Source: CBDIHP01 sp965279195 (GTDB lineage: Bacteria; Planctomycetota; Planctomycetia; Isosphaerales; Isosphaeraceae). Taken from it: a stretch of DNA of 64,000 nucleotides. Location: NCBI GenBank assembly GCA_965279195.1, contig CBDIHP010000030.1:1-64000 (forward strand), read 5' to 3'. Positions 7,895 through 17,320 of the stretch are shown in pieces (within the stretch, counting starts at the first letter, position 1; each line of letters starts with the position of its first letter). The notes under the pieces are model-generated. The model was given only the letters and a program-made list of their open reading frames with translations, searched no databases and had not been told where the DNA came from. The translations under genes were made by a program, and so were the position numbers.

Positions 7895-8041
7895 CTCACG
7901 CCAATGCATGCGTGAAATCCGGATAAAGAAATCTCCCTCCGCCAGAATTTGATGATAGCAATGGCCTGGGGGTGTGGGTAGGATGCGACGACAATTTGGC
8001 TTGATCATCGCCGCATCCCTACTCGCACGGAGCCCCCACCC

Positions 8042-9127
8042 ATGTACCGGCGCCCCCTCGTCGCGTTCGCGTACCTCGCCGCCCTGTCGCTGATCCCCGG
8101 CCCCGCCCGGGCCGCCGACCACCGCGATTCCCCCAGGCTGAAGGGGATCACCGCCACGGCCGGGAACATCGACATCAATGATGTCTATGTGTTCCAGTCG
8201 CCGAACGACAAGAACAACACGGTCATCATCGTCACGCTGAGCCCCGCCGCGGGGGTGATCGGGCCGGCGACGTTCCGCATGGGCGCCCTCTACGAGATCC
8301 GGGTCCAAAGCGGCGTCAACGCCACGACCCCATTCTTTGACACGCTGCTCCTCCAGCTCCGTTTCTCGGCCCCCAACAATCAGGGACGGCAATTCGTCCA
8401 GTTGACGAAGGTCAATCCGTTCTCGGACGCCGCCGTCGAGCTGGCCGTGGGACTGACGGGGGCGGATGCCAGTATCAAAGGCGGCGGCAAGCTGCGTGCG
8501 TCGATCTTCGACGACCCGTTCTTCTTCGACCTCAACGCGTTCAACGCGTTCGTGGAGCGTGCGGAGGCCGGCGCGTCCTTGCCGGTTCGCGTGGCCCCCT
8601 TCCTGCCGCCGAACATCCCGAACTCGTTCTTCGCCGGGCTGAATACCCTGGCGATCGTCATGGAAGTGCCCAACGCCACTCTCGGAGCGACCAAGAAGGC
8701 GCCCGGGCTGCGGGTCTGGGCGCGCACGGTCGTGGCCGGCGAGCAGCTCGACCGCATGGGGATCCCGGCGATCAACACGGCCATCATCCCCACGAGCTAC
8801 AAGAACGCGTTCAACACCGGCAGCCCGCAGGGCGACCCCGGTTTCCGCGAGCTGGCCACCGAACATCAACAGGAACTGTTCGGCACCTCCACCGCCTACG
8901 CCTCGGCCGTGGCCACGGCGCTCCTGCCCGACGTCCTCAGCTACAACTCAACGAGCGCGACGGGGTTCCCGAACGGCCGGCGGCTGACGGATGACGTCAT
9001 CGACACGGAGCTGGCGATCCTCACGAACGGTGCCCTCAAGACCGATCGGGTCGGCAACGACTCGGCGTTCCAGAAGAAATTCCCGTACCTCGCGACCCCC
9101 AACCCCCGGGGCGTCGGCGGCAAGTGA
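8042..9127 (+). CDS. Secreted DUF4331 domain protein
   Basis: The 361-residue product has a clear signal peptide (about 1-24, ending ARA). The mature part begins ADHRDSP, the typical N-terminus of DUF4331 proteins, followed by DINDVYVFQSP (about 45-55). The rest has a repetitive beta-rich look with many Asn, Asp and Pro residues. The family is widespread in planctomycetes and proteobacteria and has no known biochemical role. A TPR-protein gene follows after 78 nt on the same strand, so they may share a transcript. Confidence 0.82.
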   Translation: MYRRPLVAFAYLAALSLIPGPARAADHRDSPRLKGITATAGNIDINDVYVFQSPNDKNNTVIIVTLSPAAGVIGPATFRMGALYEIRVQSGVNATTPFFDTLLLQLRFSAPNNQGRQFVQLTKVNPFSDAAVELAVGLTGADASIKGGGKLRASIFDDPFFFDLNAFNAFVERAEAGASLPVRVAPFLPPNIPNSFFAGLNTLAIVMEVPNATLGATKKAPGLRVWARTVVAGEQLDRMGIPAINTAIIPTSYKNAFNTGSPQGDPGFRELATEHQQELFGTSTAYASAVATALLPDVLSYNSTSATGFPNGRRLTDDVIDTELAILTNGALKTDRVGNDSAFQKKFPYLATPNPRGVGGK

Positions 9128-9205
9128 GCTCGGGCGTACCCCCCGCCCTTCCGATCGCCTCCCAGCGCCGACCCCTGCCCGGATGTCGAGAGACGGAGAC
9201 CCAGG

Positions 9206-10585
9206 ATGACGCCCAGCCCCGCGCGGCGGCGTTCGATCGCCGCCATGCTCCCCCTCGCCTTCGCGACCTCCCTCGGGCTGACTCCGCCCGCGTCCGGTCA
9301 GGGCGGCCCTAAGCCATCCGATACGCCCGCCGCCCTCCTGAAGCCCCCGCCCGACGAAGCCCCAGGGCAGGACGGCGCGCCGTCGAACTATGTTCACAGT
9401 CTCGACGATTCGATCGCCCTCTTCGAACGGAGGGTCGACTCCAAACCGTCCGACGCCAATAGCTGGCGATACCTCGGCGAATTCTACGAGCAGAAGGCCG
9501 AGGAGACCGGCAGGCTCGAATGGTACGCGAAGGCGGAGCAGGCGCTCCGTACTTCGCTGAAACAGCTCCCGAACAACGATCGGGCCCGCACCTCGCTCGC
9601 GGCCGCGCTTTGCAGCCGGCACAAATTCGGTGAAGGACTGGAGGTCATCCGGGACGTCGCCAAGCGTCGGCCGGAGGAGCCGGACGTTCTGGCAATCCTC
9701 GGCGATGCCCTGCTGGAATCGGGGAAATATCCCGAGGCACAGGCGGTCTACGAGTCGCTGATGAAGCGTGCTCCCGTCCCGGCCGTGCTGTCGCGTGTTG
9801 CCAACCTCCGCGACCAGCAAGGCAGGACGGACGAGGCCATCGCGCTCATGAAGCGGGCCGTCGAGGCGACCCGTTCGGCCGGTTCCGAGAAGGACGTCGC
9901 CTGGTTCACGGGCCGGCTCGCCGAGATCACGCTCCTGTCGGGCCGCATCGACGAGGCGGATGCCCTTTATCGGTCGATCCCGAAGGGTGTCGACGCGTAT
10001 CACGACGCGACGTTTGCGCTCGGCCGCATCCAGGAGGGCCGGGGCGAGATCGCCGGGGCGATCAAATCGTACCGGGCAGCCATCGAGATCGGTCCGGATC
10101 CTCACATGCTGATCGCCCTCGCCGAACTGGAGCGGCGCGGGGACAAAACGGACGTCGCAAAGGCGTTGGAGGATCGGTTCCGGAAGATCACGGCGGAGTC
10201 GCCGGAGTATCGGCGCGACCTGGCGAGCTTCCTGGTGAATTCCGGCAACGAACGAGGCCGTGGCCTCGAACTGGCCGAGTTCGACTACCGCGAGCGGAAG
10301 GACATCTTCGGCACCGACACCGTCGCCTGGGCACGCTATCGGAACGGGAAGATCGCTGAAGCCAGGGAGGCGATCGACCTCGCCTTGCGAGTCGGGACGA
10401 AGGACGCGTCCATCGCGGCCCACGCCGGGCTGATTTGCCTTGCAGGGTCCGACGAGAAGAATGCCCGGATCCATCTGGAATCGGCCGAGAAGCGGATGGC
10501 CCTGCTCGCGCCGGGGCTCCGGGACGAGGTCAAGGTCGCCCTCGAAACGCTCCGGTCGATCAGCGACGGGCGACGCCCGCGTTGA
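9206..10585 (+). CDS. Exported tetratricopeptide-repeat protein
   Basis: The 459-residue protein has a signal-like N-terminus (about 10-32) and then successive helical pairs with the TPR pattern: SWRYLGEFYEQKAEETG (near 87), ALRTSLKQLPNNDRARTSLA, PDVLAILGDALLESGKYPEAQAVYESL (near 153-180), and repeats up to about residue 350. It ends with an Ala/Leu-rich helical segment. TPR proteins usually scaffold other proteins, and nothing here identifies the partner. The last 26 nt overlap the 3' end of the convergent thioredoxin-lipoprotein gene. Confidence 0.75.
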   Translation: MTPSPARRRSIAAMLPLAFATSLGLTPPASGQGGPKPSDTPAALLKPPPDEAPGQDGAPSNYVHSLDDSIALFERRVDSKPSDANSWRYLGEFYEQKAEETGRLEWYAKAEQALRTSLKQLPNNDRARTSLAAALCSRHKFGEGLEVIRDVAKRRPEEPDVLAILGDALLESGKYPEAQAVYESLMKRAPVPAVLSRVANLRDQQGRTDEAIALMKRAVEATRSAGSEKDVAWFTGRLAEITLLSGRIDEADALYRSIPKGVDAYHDATFALGRIQEGRGEIAGAIKSYRAAIEIGPDPHMLIALAELERRGDKTDVAKALEDRFRKITAESPEYRRDLASFLVNSGNERGRGLELAEFDYRERKDIFGTDTVAWARYRNGKIAEAREAIDLALRVGTKDASIAAHAGLICLAGSDEKNARIHLESAEKRMALLAPGLRDEVKVALETLRSISDGRRPR

Positions 10586-12734
10586 CCCGGTTCGAGCCGG
10601 ACTGGACGATCCGGTCGAGGCGTGAGAGCGATTGCGCCGAGTTGCCCGAATCGCGCCAGACGACGTTCCCCTTCCGGTCGAGCAGGACCATCGTCGGGTA
10701 CGCCTGGACCCCGAGGGCCTGCTGGACCGGGCAGGGCTTGCCGTCCATGCCCGAGAGAAGTACCGCGTAATTGATGTTCATGCGTTCGGCGACCTCGGCG
10801 ACCTTGCCGGGCCGCTGGGCGACCGGGACATCCTCGCAGGCGATGCCGACGATCTGGATCTTCTCGGGTCCGAGCTTGCGCTGGAGTTCTATCAGTTTCG
10901 GAATCGAGTTCAGGCAGGGCTTGCACCAGGTGCCCCAGAAGTCGAGCAGGATGTACTCGGAGTCGAAGTCGCTCAGCCGCACCGTCTGGCCCTGGAGGTC
11001 GGGCAGTGCCAGTTCCGTGACCCGTCGGGCGCGGGGGTCGTAGGAGACGACCGCCGCCTGGGGCCGGGCCCCGGCGGCCGCGGCGACGACGGCCTTCTTC
11101 CTGTCCGGGGCGGGCGAGCCGGCGGGGAGGTCCCGATCGACGGGCGGCAGCTTCGAGTTGCGGGGCGCCTCCGAGCTGCGGCTGACGCGATCGGAGATCG
11201 AGCCGGGATCGGACTCCATCCTGCTGGGTTGCGGCATCTCCATCGACGCGAGCTGGGCCCAGGTGATCCGGGCGGATCTCGCTCCGGCTGCAGGCGCATT
11301 CGTATTGGGCTCGGGGGTCGAGGTCGAGTCGTCAACGGGACGAGGGGCCGGATCCTGGGTCGCGACCCGTTCGGTGCGCGCGTCCCCCGCCGAGTCCGTC
11401 ACCCAGGCGGGCGGGGGGACGGACTCGGAGGGGGCACTGGGCGCTTGCATGTCAGGGGGAGGGACCTCGGCGGGGGGGGCGGACGCCAGCACCGGTTGGC
11501 TCGGAGGTGCGGGCGCGGCTGGGGTCGCCTCGATCGCGGGGGGGAGCGGATTCTCGCCCTCCTCGTCCACGCGATCCGCGACGGCTTCCACGGCCGGCGG
11601 GACTTCCTCGCGGTCGGCCCGGGGCGCGGCGGGACCGACCGGCTTGCTGACGGCACGCGCGATCGGTGCGGCGGGTGCCATGCTGCCCGGCATCACCGCG
11701 ACCGGGGTCTCCTGTGCGGTTTCTTCCTCGTTGACGAGAGGACGGCCCGCCTCAATCTCGCCGAGGATCCGGCCGGTGACGGCCGGCGCCCCGCGGAACC
11801 GGGGCGCCGTCGCGGGGTTCGCACCTTCCTGAGCCGGTGGTGCCCGGTCAGAGGTCCGGGAGGTCATCCGAACCTCGCTCCCCGACTCCAGTGCGGCCGA
11901 CTCGTTCGGATCGAGGGCCGGCGGGAGTGGGTTGGGGACGTCTTCCTCCTCGGGCAGCAGGCGGGAGGCACGCGCGTCGGCGGGATCGGGATCGTCCTTC
12001 GATCCGGCCGGACTCGGGGAAATCGTCCTGCCGTCGGGCGAGACCCACCCCGCCTCGGGCTTGCGACGCCCCTCGGCCGCGTCCGGCTTCCGGGTGACGC
12101 TCCGGGTGGGGAGGGCCTCGGCGGGATCGGCCGGCGGCAGGTCCTCTTCGTTGATGCGACGGCGGATGCGGACCGGCTCGCCATCCTCCGGATCGTCGGG
12201 GTCGCGGCTCGACACGGAGCGGGGCCGGGGAGGCTTGGCCGCCGGGGGGGCGTCCGGGTCGTTGTCGTTCAGACCGATCTCGACGTTCGACGACGCGGTC
12301 TTGGCCTCGACCCGGCCCGACATCACGACGCGCCCGTCATCGCGTTCCGCGATCAGGGTGTATCGGGTATTCGGGCGCAGGCCGCGGAGCGTGAACCCCC
12401 CTGCCCTGTCGGTCGTCGCCTCGATCACCTTCCCGCCGACGCTGCTGCCGTCGGCGAGCCGGACGGTCGCGTTGGCGACGGGTTCCCCGCTGGTGTCGAC
12501 CACCCGGCCGGAGATCCGCGTCTTGGGGTTTTCGCGGGATGGGGTGTTGGGGAGTTCGGTCTTGGTGGAATCGCCGGGTTCGCCGGTGACCGCGACGATC
12601 GGCTGGTCGCCGACAGACGCGATGGTCTTGTAATCGGGAGCCAGTGCGAGCCGATTTCCCTTCGTGCTCGAACAGCCCGCGAGCCCGATCGGGAGGATCA
12701 GGAGCGGGAGCGTGCGTCTCAAGGTGTGGATCAT
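10560..12734 (-). CDS. Lipoprotein with carboxypeptidase-regulatory-like domain, long disordered linker and TlpA-like thioredoxin domain
   Basis: Translation from 12734 gives 724 residues and is supported by AGGAGGG 9 nt upstream. The N-terminus is a lipoprotein signal with lipobox LAGC (Cys21). Residues about 72-145 form a carboxypeptidase-D-regulatory-like beta domain (ISGRVVDTSGEPVANATVRL). A linker of over 400 residues, rich in Pro, Ala, Arg, Glu and Ser, follows. The last about 150 residues are a thioredoxin/TlpA domain with WGTWCKPC (active CKPC) and a YPT segment with the cis-Pro. It should act as an envelope-anchored thiol-disulfide protein held away from the membrane by the linker. 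The 3' end overlaps the convergent TPR gene. Confidence 0.85.
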   Translation of the reverse strand: MIHTLRRTLPLLILPIGLAGCSSTKGNRLALAPDYKTIASVGDQPIVAVTGEPGDSTKTELPNTPSRENPKTRISGRVVDTSGEPVANATVRLADGSSVGGKVIEATTDRAGGFTLRGLRPNTRYTLIAERDDGRVVMSGRVEAKTASSNVEIGLNDNDPDAPPAAKPPRPRSVSSRDPDDPEDGEPVRIRRRINEEDLPPADPAEALPTRSVTRKPDAAEGRRKPEAGWVSPDGRTISPSPAGSKDDPDPADARASRLLPEEEDVPNPLPPALDPNESAALESGSEVRMTSRTSDRAPPAQEGANPATAPRFRGAPAVTGRILGEIEAGRPLVNEEETAQETPVAVMPGSMAPAAPIARAVSKPVGPAAPRADREEVPPAVEAVADRVDEEGENPLPPAIEATPAAPAPPSQPVLASAPPAEVPPPDMQAPSAPSESVPPPAWVTDSAGDARTERVATQDPAPRPVDDSTSTPEPNTNAPAAGARSARITWAQLASMEMPQPSRMESDPGSISDRVSRSSEAPRNSKLPPVDRDLPAGSPAPDRKKAVVAAAAGARPQAAVVSYDPRARRVTELALPDLQGQTVRLSDFDSEYILLDFWGTWCKPCLNSIPKLIELQRKLGPEKIQIVGIACEDVPVAQRPGKVAEVAERMNINYAVLLSGMDGKPCPVQQALGVQAYPTMVLLDRKGNVVWRDSGNSAQSLSRLDRIVQSGSNRVNAGVARR

Positions 12735-12931
12735 GGGATCGAGCCCTCCTGTCGGGGGCCGGCACGCAAACCCGGGGGGGCCGGGCCGATCGGGTTCCAC
12801 CCGCGACGGCTCCGGACCATTAGTGCGTGCCGGGAGATAGGCGCAGGATGGACGGGGCAGCCCGCCGCGAACCTGGCTTACTCGGTATCGGCGCCCCCGG
12901 GGCGCATCTTGAGCGTTTCCCGATGGATCGC

Positions 12932-13774
12932 TCAGTTCATCGCGGCCACCGCGCTCATCGCCACGCGGAGGCAGGACCGGATCTCGTCCCGCTCTTCCTT
13001 GCGTGCCGATCCGACCAGGGCCTTCTCCAGCGGCCCGATCGCCTCGCCCGGCCGGTTCGACCGGAGGCAGGTGAGGCCCAGATCGCGCTGCTCCTCCAGG
13101 TCGTCCGGGTTGAGCGCGGCCAGCCGCCGGATCACCGGCAAGGCCCGCTCGTCATCCTCCACGCGGACGTAGATCGCCTTGAGGTTGCGGAGCATCCGGG
13201 CCACGACCGACCCGGCGGCGGCCGGCTGGAGCAGCTCGTCGGTCAGCTCGATCGGCTGGCCGAGCTGACGGGACAGGCGATCCTCGCAACCGGCCGTGTC
13301 GAGGATCATCCCCTCGTGGAACGGGTCCACCAACATCGGCTCGGGGGCGTCCAATACCCGGAGCATGAAGTGGCCGGGGAAGTTGACGCCCTCCAGCCTC
13401 AGCCCCAGATCCCTGGCGATCGCCCGGTAGAGGATCGAGAGGCTGATCGGGATGCCCGTCTTCCGTTCGAGCACCTGATTCAGGTAGCTGTTCCGGGGGT
13501 CGTAGTAGTCCAGGGCGTTCCCCCGGAACGACTCTTCGACGAACAGGACCCAGTTGATCTGACCCAGGATGTAGCGCAGCGGGGCCCCGTTCGGGCAGCG
13601 GTCGCGGACGCGCGAGGACAGCTCGTCGATGCGTTTCAGGTACGCGGCCGGATCCATCTCCAGGTAGACGTCGCGCGCCAGTTCGAGGGCGATCCGGGTC
13701 AGATCGGTCTCGGATTCGCCCCGGATGAGCCGGAGGAATTCGGGGCTGCCGGCGAAGGGCGACGTCCTGGGCAT
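12932..13774 (-). CDS. SirB1-type transglutaminase-like protein with TPR tail
   Basis: The 280-residue protein has the SirB1 layout: an N-terminal helical region, the core DPRNSYLNQVLERKTGIPIS (about 92-111), the GVNFPGHFMLR strand (about 129-139) and a DPFHEG segment (near 149), then a C-terminal TPR-like region with NPDDLEEQRDLGLTCLRSNRPGEA. The family is related to transglutaminase-fold proteins and has no settled biochemical role. The gene lies 85 nt downstream of the GT2 gene on the same strand, but this looks like chance proximity rather than a shared pathway. Confidence 0.82.
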   Translation of the reverse strand: MPRTSPFAGSPEFLRLIRGESETDLTRIALELARDVYLEMDPAAYLKRIDELSSRVRDRCPNGAPLRYILGQINWVLFVEESFRGNALDYYDPRNSYLNQVLERKTGIPISLSILYRAIARDLGLRLEGVNFPGHFMLRVLDAPEPMLVDPFHEGMILDTAGCEDRLSRQLGQPIELTDELLQPAAAGSVVARMLRNLKAIYVRVEDDERALPVIRRLAALNPDDLEEQRDLGLTCLRSNRPGEAIGPLEKALVGSARKEERDEIRSCLRVAMSAVAAMN

Positions 13775-13859
13775 GAGCGTCCCCGGGAGAGGCGAGCGAG
13801 GTGGCCGATTCCTTCCAGGTGACGATACATCCGTACCGGCCCCACTTCAAGGGGCGATC

Positions 13860-14876
13860 TCAACGGGACGAGGCTTCCGAGGGCCGTTTCAGATGGTTGC
13901 GGACCGCGCGCAGGCCCGAATTCCCCCAGGGGAAGTGCGGCCGTCGGGCGGCCGACCGGGCCATCTCGGCCCGTAGCGTCCTGCGGGCGCGGAGCGTGTT
14001 CCACTCGCGGAGCGCGTCGAGCTTGCCCAGCATGAATGGGGCCGGCCGACCCCGAAGGAGTCGATAGATCGCCTGGACCGTGATGAACCACGCATGCGGC
14101 AGGGCCGCGAGCCAGAGCCAACGCCCGGGCATGTTCGACCAGAACAGCAACTCGGCGTTCCGGGCCATCCGGCGCTGGAGGGCCGGCCGGCGATGGTCGT
14201 AGCTGGCCGAGACCTCGTGGAGGATGCGGCATTCCGGCGCGAAGACGCAGCGATATCCCGCCCACCGCATCCGGAAGGCGAGGTCTACATCTTCATAGTA
14301 CGATCCGAACGCGGGATCGAATCCGCCGCCGGCTCGTCTTAAGGCCTCCGCGCGGTAGAAGGCGCTGGAACCGCTGGCGCCGAAGACCTCGTCAGGCCGG
14401 TGTCGGCTCCAGCTCTCGGACGCCTCACCGTGGCCTCGCTTGGTCGGCCAGCCCAGCAGGGAGTAGGAGTCGCCGGCGGAGTCCACGCGTTCCGGCGATG
14501 ACCGCACGACGACCAGCGGGGCCACGGAGCCGACCGCGGGGTCGTCGAACGGCCCCAATCCGGCCTCGACCCAGCCGGAGGTGACCTCGGTGTCATTGTT
14601 CAGGAGCTGGATGAACTCGCCGCGTGCGGCGGCCAGCCCGGCGTTGGCCGAGGCGCAGAAGCCGCCGTTGACTTCGCGGCGCACGACGACGACCTCGGGG
14701 TACCGGACGGCGAGCCAGTCGGCGGTGCCGTCGGTGGAGGCGTCGTCGGCGACGATGATCTCGATGGCGATCCCGGCCGGGCGGTGGGCGTAGAGGCTGC
14801 CGAGGCAGGTCTCCAGTAGCGACCGCCCGTTGTAGGTCGGGATCACGATCGAGAGGCGGGGCGGGCAGACCGTCAT
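13860..14876 (-). CDS. Glycosyltransferase family 2 protein
   Basis: The 338-residue protein opens with a GT-A fold: LSIVIPTYNGRSLLETCL (about 8-25), the DDAST nucleotide-binding motif (near 47-51), GGFCASANAGL, and LLNNDTEV, the divalent-metal DxD-like site (about 94-101). YYEDVDLAFRMRWAGYR near 190 is the usual acceptor-side block of rhamnosyl- or galactofuranosyl-type GT2 enzymes. The end is basic and amphipathic, suggesting membrane association. Its ATG overlaps the stop of the initiating transferase gene (14873-14876), so the two are coupled. It should add a sugar to the lipid-linked intermediate; donor and linkage are unknown. Confidence 0.88.
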   Translation of the reverse strand: MTVCPPRLSIVIPTYNGRSLLETCLGSLYAHRPAGIAIEIIVADDASTDGTADWLAVRYPEVVVVRREVNGGFCASANAGLAAARGEFIQLLNNDTEVTSGWVEAGLGPFDDPAVGSVAPLVVVRSSPERVDSAGDSYSLLGWPTKRGHGEASESWSRHRPDEVFGASGSSAFYRAEALRRAGGGFDPAFGSYYEDVDLAFRMRWAGYRCVFAPECRILHEVSASYDHRRPALQRRMARNAELLFWSNMPGRWLWLAALPHAWFITVQAIYRLLRGRPAPFMLGKLDALREWNTLRARRTLRAEMARSAARRPHFPWGNSGLRAVRNHLKRPSEASSR

Positions 14877-15937
14877 GAGCCGCTCGGCCTCTTCGGCGGG
14901 GCCCAGGAGATCTTCCCCTGGGTGATGTGCTGGTAGGTCATGAACAATACCCGGAAGTCGAGCAGGAACGTCCAGCGCTGGATGTAATCGAGGTCGTACT
15001 GGAGCCGCTTCCGGAGCGACGTCCGCCCCCGCCAGCCGTGGACCTGGGCCCAGCCGGTCATGCCGACGGGGACCGAGTGCCGGAGGTTGTAGTCGGGCAA
15101 TCCGGCCTGGAACCGCTCGACGAAAATCGGGCGTTCCGGGCGTGGGCCGACGAGGCTCATCTGGCCCCGGAGGACGTTCCAGAGCTGGGGCAGTTCGTCG
15201 ATGTTCGTCCGGCGCAGCCAGAGTCCGATCTTCGTGCAGCGGTCGTCCTGGTTCGTCGCCCAGATCGGGCCGGTGGCGGACTCGGCGTCGCGCCTCATGC
15301 TCCGGAACTTGACGATCGGGAAGATCCGCCCCCCCTGCCCCACACGGTCCTGGGTGTAGAAGATCGGCCGGCCGTCGGTGATCCAGATGATCGCTGTGAT
15401 GACCGCGAACAGGGGCGAGAGCAGGGTCAGCCCGGCGAGCGAGCCGAGGAAGTCGACCAGCCGCTTGGCCATGCGGTAGCGGCGCCACATCCAGGGCGGG
15501 CGGGCCTCGAGCGCGATCACGGCCGAGGGTTCGAGCGACGACCAGTGCTCGGTCGGCAGCCAGTGGATGCGGACGTCCGAGCGGCCCATCTCCGCGAGCT
15601 TGCCGCGGAGCCGGCGGGCCCGGCGACCCGTCAAGGCCACCACGAGGTGAGTCGCCTTGACCCGGTCGACCCAGCGGTCGAGGTGGTCGACCCTGCCGAG
15701 GACCGGGACGGGGTCGGCCTGGGGGTGGACCGCCATGTGGCGGCGGTTGGGGAACTTGGGGTTGTGATTGTGGCCGGCGTCGACGAAGCCGACGACGGTC
15801 AGGCCGGTCCAGGTCCCCTGGCTCAATCGCCGGGCGACGCGTCGGCTATCCCGCCGGTCGCCCACGATCAGGACCCGCCCGCCGATGGCCGGGGGCGGTT
15901 CCTCGCGCGGTCCCGGGTATGCGGACGGTTCATCCAT
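14873..15937 (-). CDS. Polyprenyl-phosphate sugar-phosphate transferase (initiating exopolysaccharide transferase)
   Basis: The 354-residue protein has a nucleotide-binding-like N-terminal domain (GGRVLIVGDRRDSRRVARRL, then VPVLGRVDHLDRWV), one membrane helix (about 180-205) and the C-terminal bacterial sugar transferase domain: KFRSMRRDAE, LRRTNIDELPQLWNVLRG and MSLVGPRPERP. These motifs belong to WcaJ/CpsE-type enzymes that load the first sugar phosphate onto undecaprenyl phosphate. The usual four N-terminal membrane helices are absent, so this is a shortened form. MDEPSAY at 15937 is taken as the start; the frame is open to 16111. It is divergent from the GT2 gene at 16198. Confidence 0.88.
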   Translation of the reverse strand: MDEPSAYPGPREEPPPAIGGRVLIVGDRRDSRRVARRLSQGTWTGLTVVGFVDAGHNHNPKFPNRRHMAVHPQADPVPVLGRVDHLDRWVDRVKATHLVVALTGRRARRLRGKLAEMGRSDVRIHWLPTEHWSSLEPSAVIALEARPPWMWRRYRMAKRLVDFLGSLAGLTLLSPLFAVITAIIWITDGRPIFYTQDRVGQGGRIFPIVKFRSMRRDAESATGPIWATNQDDRCTKIGLWLRRTNIDELPQLWNVLRGQMSLVGPRPERPIFVERFQAGLPDYNLRHSVPVGMTGWAQVHGWRGRTSLRKRLQYDLDYIQRWTFLLDFRVLFMTYQHITQGKISWAPPKRPSGS

Positions 15938-16197
15938 GGGCCTGCACCGATCCCTCGGTGGCCCCGGTCGTGAGGCGATCAGCGAGAGACTGCTGGTCAG
16001 CCTCACTCCGGCGGCGTGAATGAGTGGTCTCACCATCCGTGGTGTACCTCTCCGGTTTCGGTTTCGCTCAAGGACTACCATCGGCCGCGCCGACCGATTT
16101 CTTCCAGTCAATCCGCAAAATGGTTAGGATCGGGATGCGTGAGCCAGCCCCCGGACGTGTGAACCGAGCCGGCCGAGACGGAACGAGGCGACCCATC

Positions 16198-17283
16198 GTG
16201 CCATTGCCTGAGACACCCCAGGCCGACGCCTCGCCCGCGCCCAGACTCTCGGTGGTGATCGTCAATTACGACTCGTGGCCCGACATCCACCGGCTCGTCT
16301 CCACCCTCTCCGACTGCCCCTCCGTCCGCGACGGCCGGGCGGAAGTCCTCGTGATCGACAACGACTCGCCGGGCGAACCGCCCGAGGAGTTGAATGCGAC
16401 CCCGCGCGGCATCCGGCTGATTCGTCGCGAAGAGAATGGGGGTTTCGCCGTCGGCGTCAATGCCGGTTGGCGGGCGTCCCGCGCACCCTGGCTCCTCGTC
16501 CTGAACCCCGACGTGGTGCCGGGACCGGGTTTCCTGCCCCAGGTCCTGGATCGGGTCGGGCGATACGCCGGGCGACCGCAGGGTGAGCCGGGGCTCGTCG
16601 GCTTCGGCCTCTGCAACCCCGATGGGTCGCCGCAGCCGTCGGTCGGGCCCTTCCCCACGCTCTTCCGGACCGCCTGGGAGCAGTTGATACCCCGATCTCG
16701 CCGGAAATACCAGGCCGATTGGACCATCCGGCGCACGGGCGTGGCCTGGGTCACCGGGGCCTGCGTTCTGATCAACGCCCGGATGCTCGACGACGTCGGC
16801 GGGATGGACGAGGACTTCTTCCTTTATTACGAGGAGGTCGCGCTTTGCCGCTCGGCGAGGGATCGCGGCTGGTCGATCGAGTACGACCCGGATGTCTCGG
16901 TCGTCCACCTACGTCCCTTGCAAAATCGGGCGATTTCCCCCAAGATGCGGGTCGTCACGCGGCACAGCAAGCTGCTGTATTTCCGCAAACACTTGCCCCG
17001 CTGGCAGTTCCTGACGCTCTGCGGCATCGTCGGCTGGGAGGCCGCGATCCGAGGGGCCTGGTCGAAGCGGCTCGGACGCCGCGAGGAGGCCGAGTCTTGG
17101 ACCGCCGTGGCCGGCGTGACCCGGAGGCTCAGGGACGGCGAAGCGCTCGTGAACCGCGAGGTCCGTCTCCTGGCCGAATCGATCGGCCGCGAGCCCCTCC
17201 CGGTCCAGGCCGAATCGGCCTCGCGGACGCCACCACGAGTCCCGGTCGGTTCCCGAACGCGGTCGCAGGAACAGCGACTCTAG
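16198..17283 (+). CDS. Glycosyltransferase family 2 protein (rhamnosyltransferase-like)
   Basis: The product from the GTG at 16198 has 361 residues: LSVVIVNYDSWPDIHRL (about 16-32), IDNDSPG (about 57-63), GGFAVGVNAGW (near 81-91) and LNPDVVPG (about 101-108, the metal-binding region). VTGACVLINARMLDDVGGMDEDFFLYYEEVAL (about 185-216) is the standard acceptor-side block of this subgroup. The start is uncertain: in-frame ATGs lie at 16120 and 16135, but they add a basic low-complexity stretch. The next two genes, on the same strand, are large membrane proteins of the same polysaccharide cluster. Confidence 0.85.
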   Translation: MPLPETPQADASPAPRLSVVIVNYDSWPDIHRLVSTLSDCPSVRDGRAEVLVIDNDSPGEPPEELNATPRGIRLIRREENGGFAVGVNAGWRASRAPWLLVLNPDVVPGPGFLPQVLDRVGRYAGRPQGEPGLVGFGLCNPDGSPQPSVGPFPTLFRTAWEQLIPRSRRKYQADWTIRRTGVAWVTGACVLINARMLDDVGGMDEDFFLYYEEVALCRSARDRGWSIEYDPDVSVVHLRPLQNRAISPKMRVVTRHSKLLYFRKHLPRWQFLTLCGIVGWEAAIRGAWSKRLGRREEAESWTAVAGVTRRLRDGEALVNREVRLLAESIGREPLPVQAESASRTPPRVPVGSRTRSQEQRL

Positions 17284-17320
17284 CCACCGCCCCAACGACG
17301 TCGCGAAAGGATGGACCCGC

